Assembly: GCF_002224485.1 (NCBI RefSeq)
Contig: NZ_CP022463.1
Span: 3,562,708 to 3,626,707 of the forward strand
Source: Sinomonas sp. R1AF57
Lineage (GTDB): Bacteria > Actinomycetota > Actinomycetes > Actinomycetales > Micrococcaceae
Direction of reading: 5' to 3'
DNA: 64,000 nucleotides
The notes beneath the pieces were generated by a model that was not told where the DNA came from, did not search any database, and was given only the letters and a program-made list of their open reading frames with translations. Positions 41,340-49,818 of this stretch are shown here, in pieces. The position numbers and the translations under genes were made by a program. Within the stretch, counting starts at the first letter, position 1, and each line of letters starts with the position of its first letter.

Positions 41340-41788
41340 TTCTCCCTCCTGAGCACCGAGGCGAGCAGTCCCATGCCTCCGACGAGGGTCACCAGGAGCG
41401 GCGCCAGGAGCGGCGGCCCCATCTCGAGGTTGTAGCGGAGATTCGAGAACCCGCCGGGCTTCTGGGCGATGCCCCGCGCGTGGAGGTACGTTCCCTGGAG
41501 TCCGTTGGCCACGATCGCCGCGCTGGCCAGCGGCAGGGCCGTCTTGGCCATGCGCCGGCTGAAGAACCCGGCGACGCCCGCGGCTGCCCCGACAGGGCCG
41601 AGCGCGACCGGCGCCCACATCCACGGATTGCCGAAGCTGGCCTTGTCATGCTCGAAGTAGATCTCGGCGGCGGTGACGAGGGCGCCGGCGGCGGTCAGCG
41701 CCGAGAGCGACCGCTCGAACCGGCCCTTCTCGACGTTCTCGAGCAGCCGGTCGATGCCTTCCAGTGGGGTCTCATGGGCCTTTCTCAT
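41336..41788 (-). CDS. Four-helix membrane protein of the GMC cluster
   Basis: A 150-residue protein with an amphipathic N-terminus (HETPLEGIDRLLENVEKGRF) and four hydrophobic segments (SALTAAGALVTAAEIYF, PWMWAPVALGPVGAAAGVAG, TALPLASAAIVANGLQGTYL, LLAPLLVTLVGGMGLLASVL). I know of no function. Its stop overlaps the start of the subunit-3-like gene, so it may anchor the oxidoreductase in the membrane in place of a cytochrome subunit; that is inference. Confidence 0.72.
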   Translation of the reverse strand: MRKAHETPLEGIDRLLENVEKGRFERSLSALTAAGALVTAAEIYFEHDKASFGNPWMWAPVALGPVGAAAGVAGFFSRRMAKTALPLASAAIVANGLQGTYLHARGIAQKPGGFSNLRYNLEMGPPLLAPLLVTLVGGMGLLASVLRREK

Positions 41789-41840
41789 GATGCGGCTCCT
41801 GGTTCAGAAGGGACACGTGTGCTGATGCACGCTGAGCCGG

Positions 41841-42158
41841 TCACCGCCACTCCCCTGCGGCGAAGGCCAGTGCAACGGCGGCATTGACGACGGCGGGGCG
41901 TCGCCGTCGTCGGTCGAACGCGGCCAGGGCGACCATGGTGAGGGCGTGGACGAGGTCGACCCCGCCGCCGAGGCGATGGAGGGTGCGCCCTCCGCGGGCT
42001 GTCACGGCGGCCTGGAGCAGGTGCCGCGCACCCAGGATGCGGATGACGGCCCGGGCACGCTGGTCCGGCGCACGGCCTATGAGCAGGCCCTCGACGGTCC
42101 CGGGGGCCAGGAGTTCAGCGGTCCCGTAGGCGGCCCGCAGCAGTTCGAGGGGCTTCAC
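41841..42158 (-). CDS. Small hypothetical protein of the SDR-GMC cluster
   Basis: A 105-residue, Ala/Arg-rich protein starting VKPLELLRAAYGTAELLAPG, with IRILGARHLLQAAVTARGG and two C-terminal hydrophobic stretches (VHALTMVALAAF, AVVNAAVALAFAAGEWR). It looks like a small membrane-associated protein of the kind found beside SDR genes in mycobacteria and Arthrobacter, with no assigned role. The GTG start overlaps the SDR stop (GTGA). Confidence 0.65.
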   Translation of the reverse strand: MKPLELLRAAYGTAELLAPGTVEGLLIGRAPDQRARAVIRILGARHLLQAAVTARGGRTLHRLGGGVDLVHALTMVALAAFDRRRRRPAVVNAAVALAFAAGEWR

Positions 42159-43174
42159 CGGAGGCCCTTCCGCAGGAGGGCAGTCGCCGCGGCGGCAGCC
42201 CCGACGAGGACGGTCCCCGCCAGCGCCGCGACCGCGCCATGGTGGTGCGAGGCCGTGAGCTGGTAGCTGCGGCCGGAGGACTTGCTGTCGAAGATCCCGT
42301 GGGTTCCGAAGTCTCGCGAAAGATCGGCTGGCTTCCACAGGTTGGCGGGCTGGTCGGGGTCGCGGGGCTCCGGGGTCTGCTGGGCCTGGAATCCCGTCTT
42401 CGCGAGATAGCGGTCCAGGACGCCCGGCATGATGGCGTTCGCGATGAGGGTGGCCGCAGTGCTGCCGCCTACCCAGTACTCGCGGCGCTGCGGGTGGGCC
42501 GCCGCGTACACGACGCCGCGGGCCGCGACCTCGGGCTGGTAGATCGGCGGAACGGGCTGCGCCTGGTGGCCCAGGCGTGAGAGCACCCACGAGAACTGCG
42601 GGGTGTTGACCGCCGGCATCTGGACCATCGTGGTCCTGACGCCGCTGCCCTCGTGCAGGAGCTCGGTGCGGAGCGACTCATTGAACCCCTGGATCGCGTG
42701 CTTGGCACCGCAGTACGCGGTCTGCAGCGGGATCCCACGATAGGCAAGCGCAGAGCCGACCTGCACGATCGTCCCGCGGTCCCGCGCCTTCATGCGCTTC
42801 AGAGCGGACATCGTCCCGTAGACATACCCGAGATAGGCCACCTCAGTCACCCGCTTGTACTCCTCGGGCTCGATCTCGTCGAAGCGTGAGAAGACGGAGG
42901 TGAAAGCCACGTTGACCCACACGTCGATGGGACCCAGTTCCCGCTCCACGCGCTCGGCGGCGTCGTCCACGGCGTGGGCGTCCGCGACGTCGACGGCGAT
43001 GGGGAGGGCCTTCCCGCCGGCGCCCTCGACCTCGGCGGCCGCCCCGGCGAGTCCGGCTTCGCCGCGCGCGAGCAGCGCTACCGCGTCTCCCTCCCTCCCG
43101 AAGGCGATGGCCGAGGCGCGGCCGATCCCGCCACTTGCCCCCGTGACGACGACAACCCGGCGTGCTGTTTCCAT
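42155..43174 (-). CDS. SDR family oxidoreductase with C-terminal membrane helix
   Basis: A 339-residue classical short-chain dehydrogenase: TGASGGIGRASAIAFGREGD (cofactor site), VGSALAYRGIPLQTAYCGAKH (Ser and YxxxK), followed by a 100-residue extension that ends in a single hydrophobic helix (AVAALAGTVLVGAAAAATAL) and KGLR. The NNAG motif is replaced by VNVAF. The tail suggests membrane attachment. First gene of the six-gene minus-strand cluster, behind a sigma-B-like promoter at 43297-43321. Substrate unknown. Confidence 0.87.
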   Translation of the reverse strand: METARRVVVVTGASGGIGRASAIAFGREGDAVALLARGEAGLAGAAAEVEGAGGKALPIAVDVADAHAVDDAAERVERELGPIDVWVNVAFTSVFSRFDEIEPEEYKRVTEVAYLGYVYGTMSALKRMKARDRGTIVQVGSALAYRGIPLQTAYCGAKHAIQGFNESLRTELLHEGSGVRTTMVQMPAVNTPQFSWVLSRLGHQAQPVPPIYQPEVAARGVVYAAAHPQRREYWVGGSTAATLIANAIMPGVLDRYLAKTGFQAQQTPEPRDPDQPANLWKPADLSRDFGTHGIFDSKSSGRSYQLTASHHHGAVAALAGTVLVGAAAAATALLRKGLR

Positions 43175-43296
43175 CTGGACTGCTCCTTCCAGGCCTCATT
43201 CCCCTCGGCTGTGGGTCGGTTCGCTGTCTGACGCCCCCGTCGGCGGAGGCCCGCGAGCGACCGTGCACGCACTCACGGACCTCACGCAATAAGTGC

Positions 43297-43321
43297 ATTC
43301 CCGCAACAGATAGTCTGAAAC
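43297..43321 (-). promoter_or_regulatory. Sigma-B/F-type promoter for the SDR-GMC-TPP cluster
   Basis: On the minus strand GTTT (43321-43318), 15-base spacer, GGGAAT (43302-43297). It fits the GTTT-N14-17-GGGWAY consensus and lies about 120 bases before the SDR start. Confidence 0.5.
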
Positions 43322-43342
43322 AAAAGATATGATGTGTCCTTC

Positions 43343-43373
43343 TATTGCTCTCGCGCAATAGTTGCCCTAGCCT
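43343..43373 (+). promoter_or_regulatory. Promoter and overlapping dyad of the second GH15 gene
   Basis: TTGCTC (43345-43350), 17-base spacer and TAGCCT (43368-43373) stand six bases before ATG 43380, implying a leaderless message. A perfect dyad TATTGC-TCTCGC-GCAATA (43343-43360) covers the -35, and another GCAATA half-site lies at 43286-43291, beside the divergent sigma-B-like promoter. Confidence 0.55.
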
Positions 43374-43379
43374 GCTGGC

Positions 43380-45140
43380 ATGCCCGAGCAGTTTGCACCT
43401 CATGTGCTCCGGGAGTACGCGATGCTCGCCGACGGGATGCGGGCAGCCCTGATCGGCCCACGCGGGGACATCTCCTGGATGTGCGTGCCGAAGTGGCACG
43501 ACGACGCGGTCTTCTCCACGCTCCTCGGCGGCCCGGGCTGCTTCGCGGTGACGCCGGCCGATCCCCGCTTCGTCTGGGGAGGGCAGTACGAGGACGGGAC
43601 CCTCATCTGGGTCAGCCGCTGGATCACGAGTACCGGCATCATCGAGTGCCGCGAAGCCCTCGCATACCCCGGGGACCACCACCGCGCCATCCTGCTGCGC
43701 CGGATCCGCGCCGTGCAGGGCGCGGCGGAGGTCCGCGTCATGGTCGACGTCCGCGCGGGCTTCGGGCACCACCGGATGGGACGCCTGCACAGGGACGACG
43801 GAGTCTGGACCGCCCGCAGCGGCCCGCTGAGGATCAGGCTCACGGGCGCGTCGGGGGCGGAGGCCCAGAACGGGGCAGTCGAGTTCACGCTGAAGGTCCC
43901 CGAAGGCGAGCACTACGACCTCGTCCTCGAGGTCTCCGACACCGAGCTTCCCAGCGAGCTGATCCAGCCGGACCAGACATGGACTGCGACCGAGTACGGA
44001 TGGCAGCGCGAGGTGCCGCAGTTCGGGAACACCATCGCCCCGGACGACGCGCGCCAGTCGTACGCCGTCCTGCGCGGCATGACCGGCGCTGGCGGTGCGA
44101 TGGTCGCGGCAGCCACCATGGGCCTGCCCGAGCGCGCGCAGCAGAAGCGCAACTACGACTACCGCTACGCGTGGATCCGCGACCAGTGCTTTGTAGGCGT
44201 CGCCGCGGCCTCCTGCAAGGAGTTTCCGCTCATGGACGACGCGGTCGGCTTCGTCGCCGCCAGGCTTCTCGAGGACGGGCCCAACCTGCACCCCGCCTAC
44301 ACCGTCGACGGGGGAATGGTGCCTGACGAGCACGACGTCGGCCTGCCGGGCTACCCCGGCGGGTCCGGCCGGGCGGGCAACTGGGTCAACGGCCAGTTCC
44401 AGCTCGACGTGTTCGGCGAGGCCCTGCTCCTCTTCTCGGCCGCAGCCGAGAACGACCGGCTGGACCTCGAACAGTGGAAGGCCGCCGAGGTCGCCGCGGA
44501 CGCCATCGCCCAGAGGCACACGGAACCCGACGCCGGAATGTGGGAGCTCGACAACGAGCGGTGGGCCCACTCTCGGCTCATCTGCGCCGCCGGGCTGAGG
44601 GCTATCGGCCGCCACGCCCCCGCGCCGCAGGGCGCCCTCTGGTCCTCCCAGGCGGACGGGCTCATCGCCGACGTCACGAACGACTGCCTCCACCCCAGCG
44701 GGCGCTGGCAGCGGTCCCCCACCGACAGCAGGGTCGACGCCGCGCTCCTCCGCCCCGTGATCCGCGGCGCCGTGGCACCGCAGGACCCGCGCTCGATCGC
44801 AACCCTGCGGGCCGTCCGCGAGGAGCTCGCCCGCAACGGCTACCTCTACCGCTTCCGGCAGGACCGCCGCCCCCTGGACCTGTCGGAGGGAGCATTCCTC
44901 CTCTGCGGCTTCGACCTCGCCATGGCCCTGCACCAGAGCGACCAGCCCCTCGAGGCGGCCCGATGGTTCGAACGGAATCGGGCGGCCTGCGGGACCCCGG
45001 GGCTGTTCACCGAGGAGTACGACGTCGAACAGCGCCAGCTGCGGGGCAACTTCCCGCAGGCCTTCGTCCACGCGGCCATGCTCGAAGCCTCCCGCCGGCT
45101 CGCCGACAGCCCGCCCCCCTGGGGCGGCCTCAACGCATAA
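43380..45140 (+). CDS. GH15 family glycoside hydrolase, second copy
   Basis: A 586-residue cytoplasmic GH15-like enzyme: LREYAMLADGMRAALIGPRG then DISWMCVPKWHDDAVFSTLL, KRNYDYRYAWIRDQCFVGVA, AGNWVNGQFQLDVFGEALLL and the C-terminal FTEEYDVEQRQLRGNFPQAF, matching the (alpha/alpha)6 motifs of the copy at 2725. The RDQC and EEYDV variants differ from RDAT and EEWDP of the first copy, so the substrate or activity may differ. It may cleave trehalose or maltodextrins. Probably leaderless. It is divergent from the SDR-GMC cluster and followed by ctaF after 35 bases. Confidence 0.88.
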   Translation: MPEQFAPHVLREYAMLADGMRAALIGPRGDISWMCVPKWHDDAVFSTLLGGPGCFAVTPADPRFVWGGQYEDGTLIWVSRWITSTGIIECREALAYPGDHHRAILLRRIRAVQGAAEVRVMVDVRAGFGHHRMGRLHRDDGVWTARSGPLRIRLTGASGAEAQNGAVEFTLKVPEGEHYDLVLEVSDTELPSELIQPDQTWTATEYGWQREVPQFGNTIAPDDARQSYAVLRGMTGAGGAMVAAATMGLPERAQQKRNYDYRYAWIRDQCFVGVAAASCKEFPLMDDAVGFVAARLLEDGPNLHPAYTVDGGMVPDEHDVGLPGYPGGSGRAGNWVNGQFQLDVFGEALLLFSAAAENDRLDLEQWKAAEVAADAIAQRHTEPDAGMWELDNERWAHSRLICAAGLRAIGRHAPAPQGALWSSQADGLIADVTNDCLHPSGRWQRSPTDSRVDAALLRPVIRGAVAPQDPRSIATLRAVREELARNGYLYRFRQDRRPLDLSEGAFLLCGFDLAMALHQSDQPLEAARWFERNRAACGTPGLFTEEYDVEQRQLRGNFPQAFVHAAMLEASRRLADSPPPWGGLNA

Positions 45141-45175
45141 GGCGAGCGAGGGGACAGACCATCCAGGAGGAGCCC

Positions 45176-45577
45176 ATGAAGGCCGAAACACTCATATTCG
45201 CGGTGCTCTTCGTCTTCCTGCTCGTCACAGGGGCCATCTACGCGGTCCTGACGCACTTCGCCGAATTCGGAGGCGGGATCCCCCTCGCCCTCGTGGCCGG
45301 GCTGGCGCTCATGATCGCCACCTACCTCTGGCTGACTGGGCGGCGCGTGGGCAGCAGACCCGAGGATCGGCCCCATGCCCACATCTACGAGGGCGCGGGC
45401 GAACAGGGATTCTTCAGCCCCTGGAGCTGGTGGCCGGTCTTCCTCGGCGCCGCGTGCGCCGTGACCTTCCTCGGCCTGGCCATCGCCTTCTGGATCCTTC
45501 CCATCGGTGCGGCATTCGGCGCCATCGGGCTCATCGGCTGGGTCTTCGAGTACAGCCGCGGAGACTACAGCCACTGA
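45176..45577 (+). CDS. ctaF: Cytochrome c oxidase subunit IV (actinobacterial type)
   Basis: A 133-residue membrane protein with four helices and the signature GFFSPWSWWPVFLGAACAVT ... IGWVFEYSRGDYSH of actinobacterial CtaF, the small subunit of the aa3 oxidase. ATG 45176 has AGGAGG five bases upstream. Normally ctaF lies with ctaC/ctaD; here it follows a GH15 gene and no other oxidase gene is in the window, so it is either the relocated sole copy or a paralogue. Confidence 0.88.
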   Translation: MKAETLIFAVLFVFLLVTGAIYAVLTHFAEFGGGIPLALVAGLALMIATYLWLTGRRVGSRPEDRPHAHIYEGAGEQGFFSPWSWWPVFLGAACAVTFLGLAIAFWILPIGAAFGAIGLIGWVFEYSRGDYSH

Positions 45578-45608
45578 CCGAGCGCCCACAGGGCCCGGAG
45601 CCTGCCAG

Positions 45609-46319
45609 TCAGACGGGACGGGGGCCGGCGCCAGACTCGACCGCCATCCCCGCGAGCCTCCACTCGAGCATGCCGTCCTCGAGCCGCTGCGCGCGGCGCC
45701 CATGCGCGCGGAGGAGGTCGACGGCGTCGTACGCCATCACGCAGTACGCACCTCGGCAGTACGCCACGAAGTCGGCTCCCGGGGGGAGTTCTGCCAGCCG
45801 GGCCTCGAGCTCGTCCAGGGGCACGGACCGGGCGCCCGGCACATGGCCGGCGCGGTATTCGTCCTCCGGCCGCACGTCGAGCACCGTCACGCTTCCCTGG
45901 GCCGCACGGGCCACGAGCTCGTCGCGCGTCAGCCCCTCTTCGTGCGCGCGCGCTCCCGCGAGCCTCAGGTAGGCCACACGGCGCGGCTCGACGTCGGCCA
46001 CGCGCTCCTGGGCGACGCCGCGCAGGAGCGCGTACAGGCGCAGGACGTCCGGGCCGGCGACGTCGTAGAAGATCCTGGTGCCCTCGCGGCGTGTGGCGAC
46101 GAGCCCCGCCTGCCGGAGCGTCTGCAGGTGGGCCGACGCCGTGGAGAGCCCAAGACCCGCCGCGGCCGCGAGCGCCTCGACGCTCCGCTCCCCCTGGGTC
46201 AGGAGGTCCAGGAGCTCGAGCCGCTTGCCGTTCGCGAGCGCCTTCCCCACCCGCGCGAACTCCTCGAACAGCGCGGCCTTGTCGGCCCGCTTCGATGACC
46301 TCATGTCGAGCTCCGCCAT
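45609..46319 (-). CDS. ArsR-family regulator fused to a rhodanese domain
   Basis: A 236-residue fusion: N-terminal ArsR winged helix (about 15-95, ANGKRLELLDLLTQGERSVE, LSTASAHLQTLRQAGLVATR) and C-terminal rhodanese domain (about 125-225, VTVLDVRPEDEYRAGHVPGA, active-site loop VAYCRGAYCVMA). The two cysteines of CRGAYC could sense persulfide or oxidants. This fusion is a known actinobacterial/proteobacterial type. It is divergent from an MFS exporter gene, across an array of CCAAAGAT repeats, and probably controls it. Confidence 0.9.
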   Translation of the reverse strand: MAELDMRSSKRADKAALFEEFARVGKALANGKRLELLDLLTQGERSVEALAAAAGLGLSTASAHLQTLRQAGLVATRREGTRIFYDVAGPDVLRLYALLRGVAQERVADVEPRRVAYLRLAGARAHEEGLTRDELVARAAQGSVTVLDVRPEDEYRAGHVPGARSVPLDELEARLAELPPGADFVAYCRGAYCVMAYDAVDLLRAHGRRAQRLEDGMLEWRLAGMAVESGAGPRPV

Positions 46320-46337
46320 CGGCACTCCCCTCATTGT

Positions 46338-46391
46338 CCAAAGATCTGCGTCCAAGGATCTGCGTCCAAGGATCCAAAGATCCAAAGATCC
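46338..46391. repeat. CCAAAGAT direct-repeat array between arsR-rhodanese and MFS genes
   Basis: Two 14-bp units (CCAAAGATCTGCGT, CCAAGGATCTGCGT) are followed by three 8-bp units (CCAAGGAT, CCAAAGAT, CCAAAGAT) with no gaps. The array fills the region between the regulator start (46319) and the likely promoter of the divergent MFS gene. It may be an iterated operator or a slippage-prone promoter element. Confidence 0.8.
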
Positions 46392-46440
46392 ATGTAATAC
46401 TGAATCCAATCCTATTCCATGTTTTCTTGGAGAACCACTC

Positions 46441-47694
46441 GTGAAGACCGCCAGCGCCCCGCCTGTCCTCGGACTGCGGCAGAACCTCTCCCAGTTCATG
46501 CTTCTCGTGGCCGTAAACGCACTCGTAGGGGGGACCCTCGGGCAGGAGCGCACAGTGCTGCCGCTGCTGGCTGAGAAGGAGTTCGACCTCAGCCTCTACA
46601 CGAGCGCGCTGACGTACATCCTCGCGTTCGGACTCTCGAAGGCGGCGATGAACTACTTCGCCGGAACCCTCTCGGACCGTTTCGGACGCAAGCCCGTGCT
46701 CGTCGCCGGGTGGTTCGTGGCGCTGCCCGTGCCACTCCTGCTGATCTTCGGGCCCGATTGGGGCTGGATCGTCGCGGCGAACGTTCTCCTCGGCATCAGC
46801 CAAGGACTCACTTGGTCCACCGCGGTCGTGATGAAGATGGACCTCGTCGGCCCGCAGCAGCGGGGCCTCGCGATGGGGCTCAACGAGGCCGCTGGGTACC
46901 TCGGCGTCGCACTCACCGCACTCGTGACGGGCTACATCGCTGGGCACTACGGCCTGCGCCCCGGCCCCTTCCTCGTCGGCGCGGCGTACATCGCCGTGGG
47001 CCTCGGCATGTCAGCGCTGTTCGTGCGCGAGACGCACCACCACGTCAAGCTCGAGGCGGCGCAGCACGTGGACTCCCATGGCGGCGCCCACGCCGGGCTC
47101 ACGAACGGGCAGGTCTTCCGGCTCACGAGCTTCACCGACCGATCCCTGTCCTCGGTCAGCCAGGCCGGCCTGGTCAACAACCTCAACGACGGCCTCGCGT
47201 GGGGCCTCTTCCCGATCCTGTTCGCCTCGGCAGGACTGAGCCTGGGCGAAATCGGCATCCTCGCCGCCGCCTACCCCGCAGTCTGGGGCGCAGGCCAGCT
47301 CGTCACGGGCGCCGCCTCCGACCGATGGGGCCGCAAGTGGCTCATCACCGCTGGGATGCTCGTGCAGGCCGTCGGCCTCGTGATGGTCGCGGCCGGGCAC
47401 GGCTTCGCAGTCTGGCTCGCCGCAGCCGTCCTGCTCGGGCTCGGCACCGCGATGGTGTACCCGACGCTGCTCGCGGCGATAGGCGACGTCGCACATCCGG
47501 CCTGGCGTGCCCGCTCCGTGGGCATCTACCGCCTCTGGCGGGACGGCGGGTTCGCCGTGGGAGCGCTGGTCTCCGGCGTCCTCGCGGATCTCTACGGCCT
47601 TCCGACGGCGATCGCCGCCGTCGCCGGCCTCACGGCGCTCTCAGGCATCGTTGTCGCGGTGCGCATGCGCGGAAACGACCACGCCGTGCGGTAG
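46441..47694 (+). CDS. MFS transporter
   Basis: A 417-residue, 12-helix major facilitator with TLSDRFGRKPVLVAG in loop 2-3, ASDRWGRKWLITAG in the second half, GLNEAAGYLGVALTAL in helix 5 and a His-rich central loop (RETHHHVKLEAAQHVDSHGG). Relatives accompany ArsR-rhodanese regulators and are proposed to export sulfur or metalloid compounds; the His-rich loop could bind metal. GTG 46441 has GGAG eight bases upstream. Divergent from the regulator. Confidence 0.85.
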   Translation: MKTASAPPVLGLRQNLSQFMLLVAVNALVGGTLGQERTVLPLLAEKEFDLSLYTSALTYILAFGLSKAAMNYFAGTLSDRFGRKPVLVAGWFVALPVPLLLIFGPDWGWIVAANVLLGISQGLTWSTAVVMKMDLVGPQQRGLAMGLNEAAGYLGVALTALVTGYIAGHYGLRPGPFLVGAAYIAVGLGMSALFVRETHHHVKLEAAQHVDSHGGAHAGLTNGQVFRLTSFTDRSLSSVSQAGLVNNLNDGLAWGLFPILFASAGLSLGEIGILAAAYPAVWGAGQLVTGAASDRWGRKWLITAGMLVQAVGLVMVAAGHGFAVWLAAAVLLGLGTAMVYPTLLAAIGDVAHPAWRARSVGIYRLWRDGGFAVGALVSGVLADLYGLPTAIAAVAGLTALSGIVVAVRMRGNDHAVR

Positions 47695-47729
47695 ACGCGA
47701 ACCCGTGTGGCGCGGCCCGGGGGGAAGCG

Positions 47730-48194
47730 TCAGTACTCGCCCTTGATGACGAAGAAGGAGCCGCGGATCGTCCCGGCCAGCTTCGACTTCTGCCGTGCGA
47801 ACTTGAACCTCGAGGCAAGCTCCTCTGGGACCTCCATCCCGTCCGAGAGCTTGAATCCGACCGCCCGCTTCCCGGCCTCGTCGAGCGTGTACATCACATT
47901 GACGGACAGCCCGCTCTCGTAGAAGACGTAGGCCATCCGGATGCCGTCCACCTCGAAGGCGGTGGCCTCGAGCGGCGGGGAGGAGATGACGATGTCCCGC
48001 TCCTCCTTGAGGATCCGGTGGACCCAGTCGATGACGTCCCGAGCTTCGCCCGCGGGCTCCACTGTGAAGGCATGGTCGTACTTGTTCTTGAAGTAGCGGG
48101 CCTCATTCGCCCTCAGGCCTGCCAGTGCGTCCGCGACCGGCGAGGACTCGAGCCCGACGGGCGAGACGGTGGTGAAATCCACGGTGTAGGACAT
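47730..48194 (-). CDS. Conserved hypothetical protein (154 aa)
   Basis: I do not recognise the family. A 154-residue soluble alpha/beta protein (MSYTVDFTTVSPVGLESSPV, YFKNKYDHAFTVEPAGEARD, AYVFYESGLSVNVMYTLDEA, ending GSFFVIKGEY). ATG 48194 has GGAG seven bases upstream. It is convergent with the MFS gene (35-base gap) and divergent from the flavin monooxygenase. Confidence 0.7.
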   Translation of the reverse strand: MSYTVDFTTVSPVGLESSPVADALAGLRANEARYFKNKYDHAFTVEPAGEARDVIDWVHRILKEERDIVISSPPLEATAFEVDGIRMAYVFYESGLSVNVMYTLDEAGKRAVGFKLSDGMEVPEELASRFKFARQKSKLAGTIRGSFFVIKGEY

Positions 48195-48336
48195 GATGCA
48201 CTCCGAGGGCGCCGAGGGTGGCTGTCATCCTGCAGGCTACCCCAGCGGCCACACGATGCGCCCGGAATGGCGTCCCCTCACTTTCAGACTATCGGCCGCA
48301 CCGGGGCTTCCGGCAAGGGGCCCCGGCAGGCCGACA

Positions 48337-49818
48337 ATGCTGGCTGTGGAGACTGCGGACAGCCATCAGGTCGTGATCGCCGGCGGGGGCCCCACGGGGA
48401 TGATGCTCGCGGCGGAGCTCGCCCTCGCCGGGGCCGAGGCGGTGATCGTCGAGCGCCGCGCCACCCAGGAGGTCGAGGGCTCGCGGGCCGGCGGCCTGCA
48501 CGCGCGGACCCTCGAGATCCTGGACATGCGCGGCATCGTCGAGCGGTTCCTCGATGCCGGGCAGACCGTCCAGATCACGGCATTCGCCGGGATTCCGCTG
48601 GACATGGCCGACCTTCCCACCCGCCACCGCTACAGCCTCGCGCTGAGGCAGGCGGAGATCGAACGCCTCCTGGCGGGCTGGGTCGCCGAGCTCGGCATCC
48701 CGACCCTCCGCGAGCGCGAGGTGACGGGCCTCGAGCAGGAGGAGGGCGGCGTCGTCGTCCGCCTCTCCGACGGCGGGTCGCTGCGGGCGGACTACCTCGT
48801 GGGGTGCGACGGCGGCCGCAGCCTCGTGCGCAAGGCGGCGGGGATCGCGTTCCCGGGCTGGGACCCGTCCGTCAGCTCGCTCATCGCGGAGGTGGAGGTG
48901 GAAGAGCAGCCCGAGCGGAGCATCCGCTACACGGAGGAGGGCACCCAGGCGATCGGGCCGATCGGCACCGGTCCGCGCGTGCGCGTCGTCGTCACCGAGA
49001 CGTACGCGGGCCAGGGGCAGCCGACGCTCGACGACGTCCGCCGCGCACTCGTCTCCGTCTGGGGCACCGACTTCGGCGCCCGCAGCCCCACGTGGATCTC
49101 GCGGTTCACGGACGCGGCGCGGCAGGCCGAGGCCTACCGGCGGGGCCGGGTGCTGCTCGCCGGCGACGCCGCGCACGTCCACTACCCGGTGGGCGGCCAG
49201 GGCCTGGGCACCGGAGTGCAGGACGCCGTGAACCTCGGCTGGAAGCTCGCCCAGGTGGTCAGGGGCAACGCGCCAGAGGCCCTGCTGGACACCTACCACG
49301 CGGAGCGGCACCCCGTCGGCGCGCGCGTCCTGCAGGCGACCATGGCGCAGACGGCCCTCACCCGCCGCGATCCCCGCATGGACGCCCTGCGGGCCGTGGT
49401 GGCGGAGCTGCTCGCCATGGAGGAGCCGAGGCGGACGTACGCCGCCATGCAGTCGGGCCTCGACATCCGCTACGACCTGGGCGCCCCAGCCGGCGAAGGC
49501 CATCCGCTGCTCGGGCGCCGCATGCCTGACCTCGACCTCGTGACGGCCGACGGCCCTCGCCGCGTGTTCGGGCTCCTCCGCGACGCCCGGCCCGTGCTGC
49601 TGAACCTCGGCGAGCCCGGCGCCCTGCGCACCGGACGCTGGACGGATCGGGTCCGGCTCGTGGACGCCGCGCACGACGGCGCGTTGCGGCTTCCGGTGTT
49701 CGGCGAGGTCCCGGCCCCCGAGGGCGTCCTCATCCGGCCCGACGGCCACGTGGCGTGGGCCGGAGGGCACGCCGATGCGGGGCTCCCGGAAGCGCTGGCC
49801 GTTTGGTTCGGCCCCTGA
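48337..49818 (+). CDS. FAD-dependent aromatic monooxygenase
   Basis: A 493-residue PHBH-fold flavoprotein monooxygenase: VVIAGGGPTGMMLAAELALA (FAD motif), DYLVGCDGGRSLVRKAAGI, and RVLLAGDAAHVHYPVGGQGL ... GVQDAVNLGWKLAQV, with a thioredoxin-like C-terminal domain (DLDLVTADGPRRVFGLLRDA ... VLIRPDGHVAWAGG), as in PgaE/MhpA-type enzymes. It should hydroxylate a phenolic or polyketide-like substrate using NAD(P)H and O2. The start is uncertain (ATG 48337 lacks a good ribosome site). No partner catabolic genes are adjacent. Confidence 0.87.
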   Translation: MLAVETADSHQVVIAGGGPTGMMLAAELALAGAEAVIVERRATQEVEGSRAGGLHARTLEILDMRGIVERFLDAGQTVQITAFAGIPLDMADLPTRHRYSLALRQAEIERLLAGWVAELGIPTLREREVTGLEQEEGGVVVRLSDGGSLRADYLVGCDGGRSLVRKAAGIAFPGWDPSVSSLIAEVEVEEQPERSIRYTEEGTQAIGPIGTGPRVRVVVTETYAGQGQPTLDDVRRALVSVWGTDFGARSPTWISRFTDAARQAEAYRRGRVLLAGDAAHVHYPVGGQGLGTGVQDAVNLGWKLAQVVRGNAPEALLDTYHAERHPVGARVLQATMAQTALTRRDPRMDALRAVVAELLAMEEPRRTYAAMQSGLDIRYDLGAPAGEGHPLLGRRMPDLDLVTADGPRRVFGLLRDARPVLLNLGEPGALRTGRWTDRVRLVDAAHDGALRLPVFGEVPAPEGVLIRPDGHVAWAGGHADAGLPEALAVWFGP

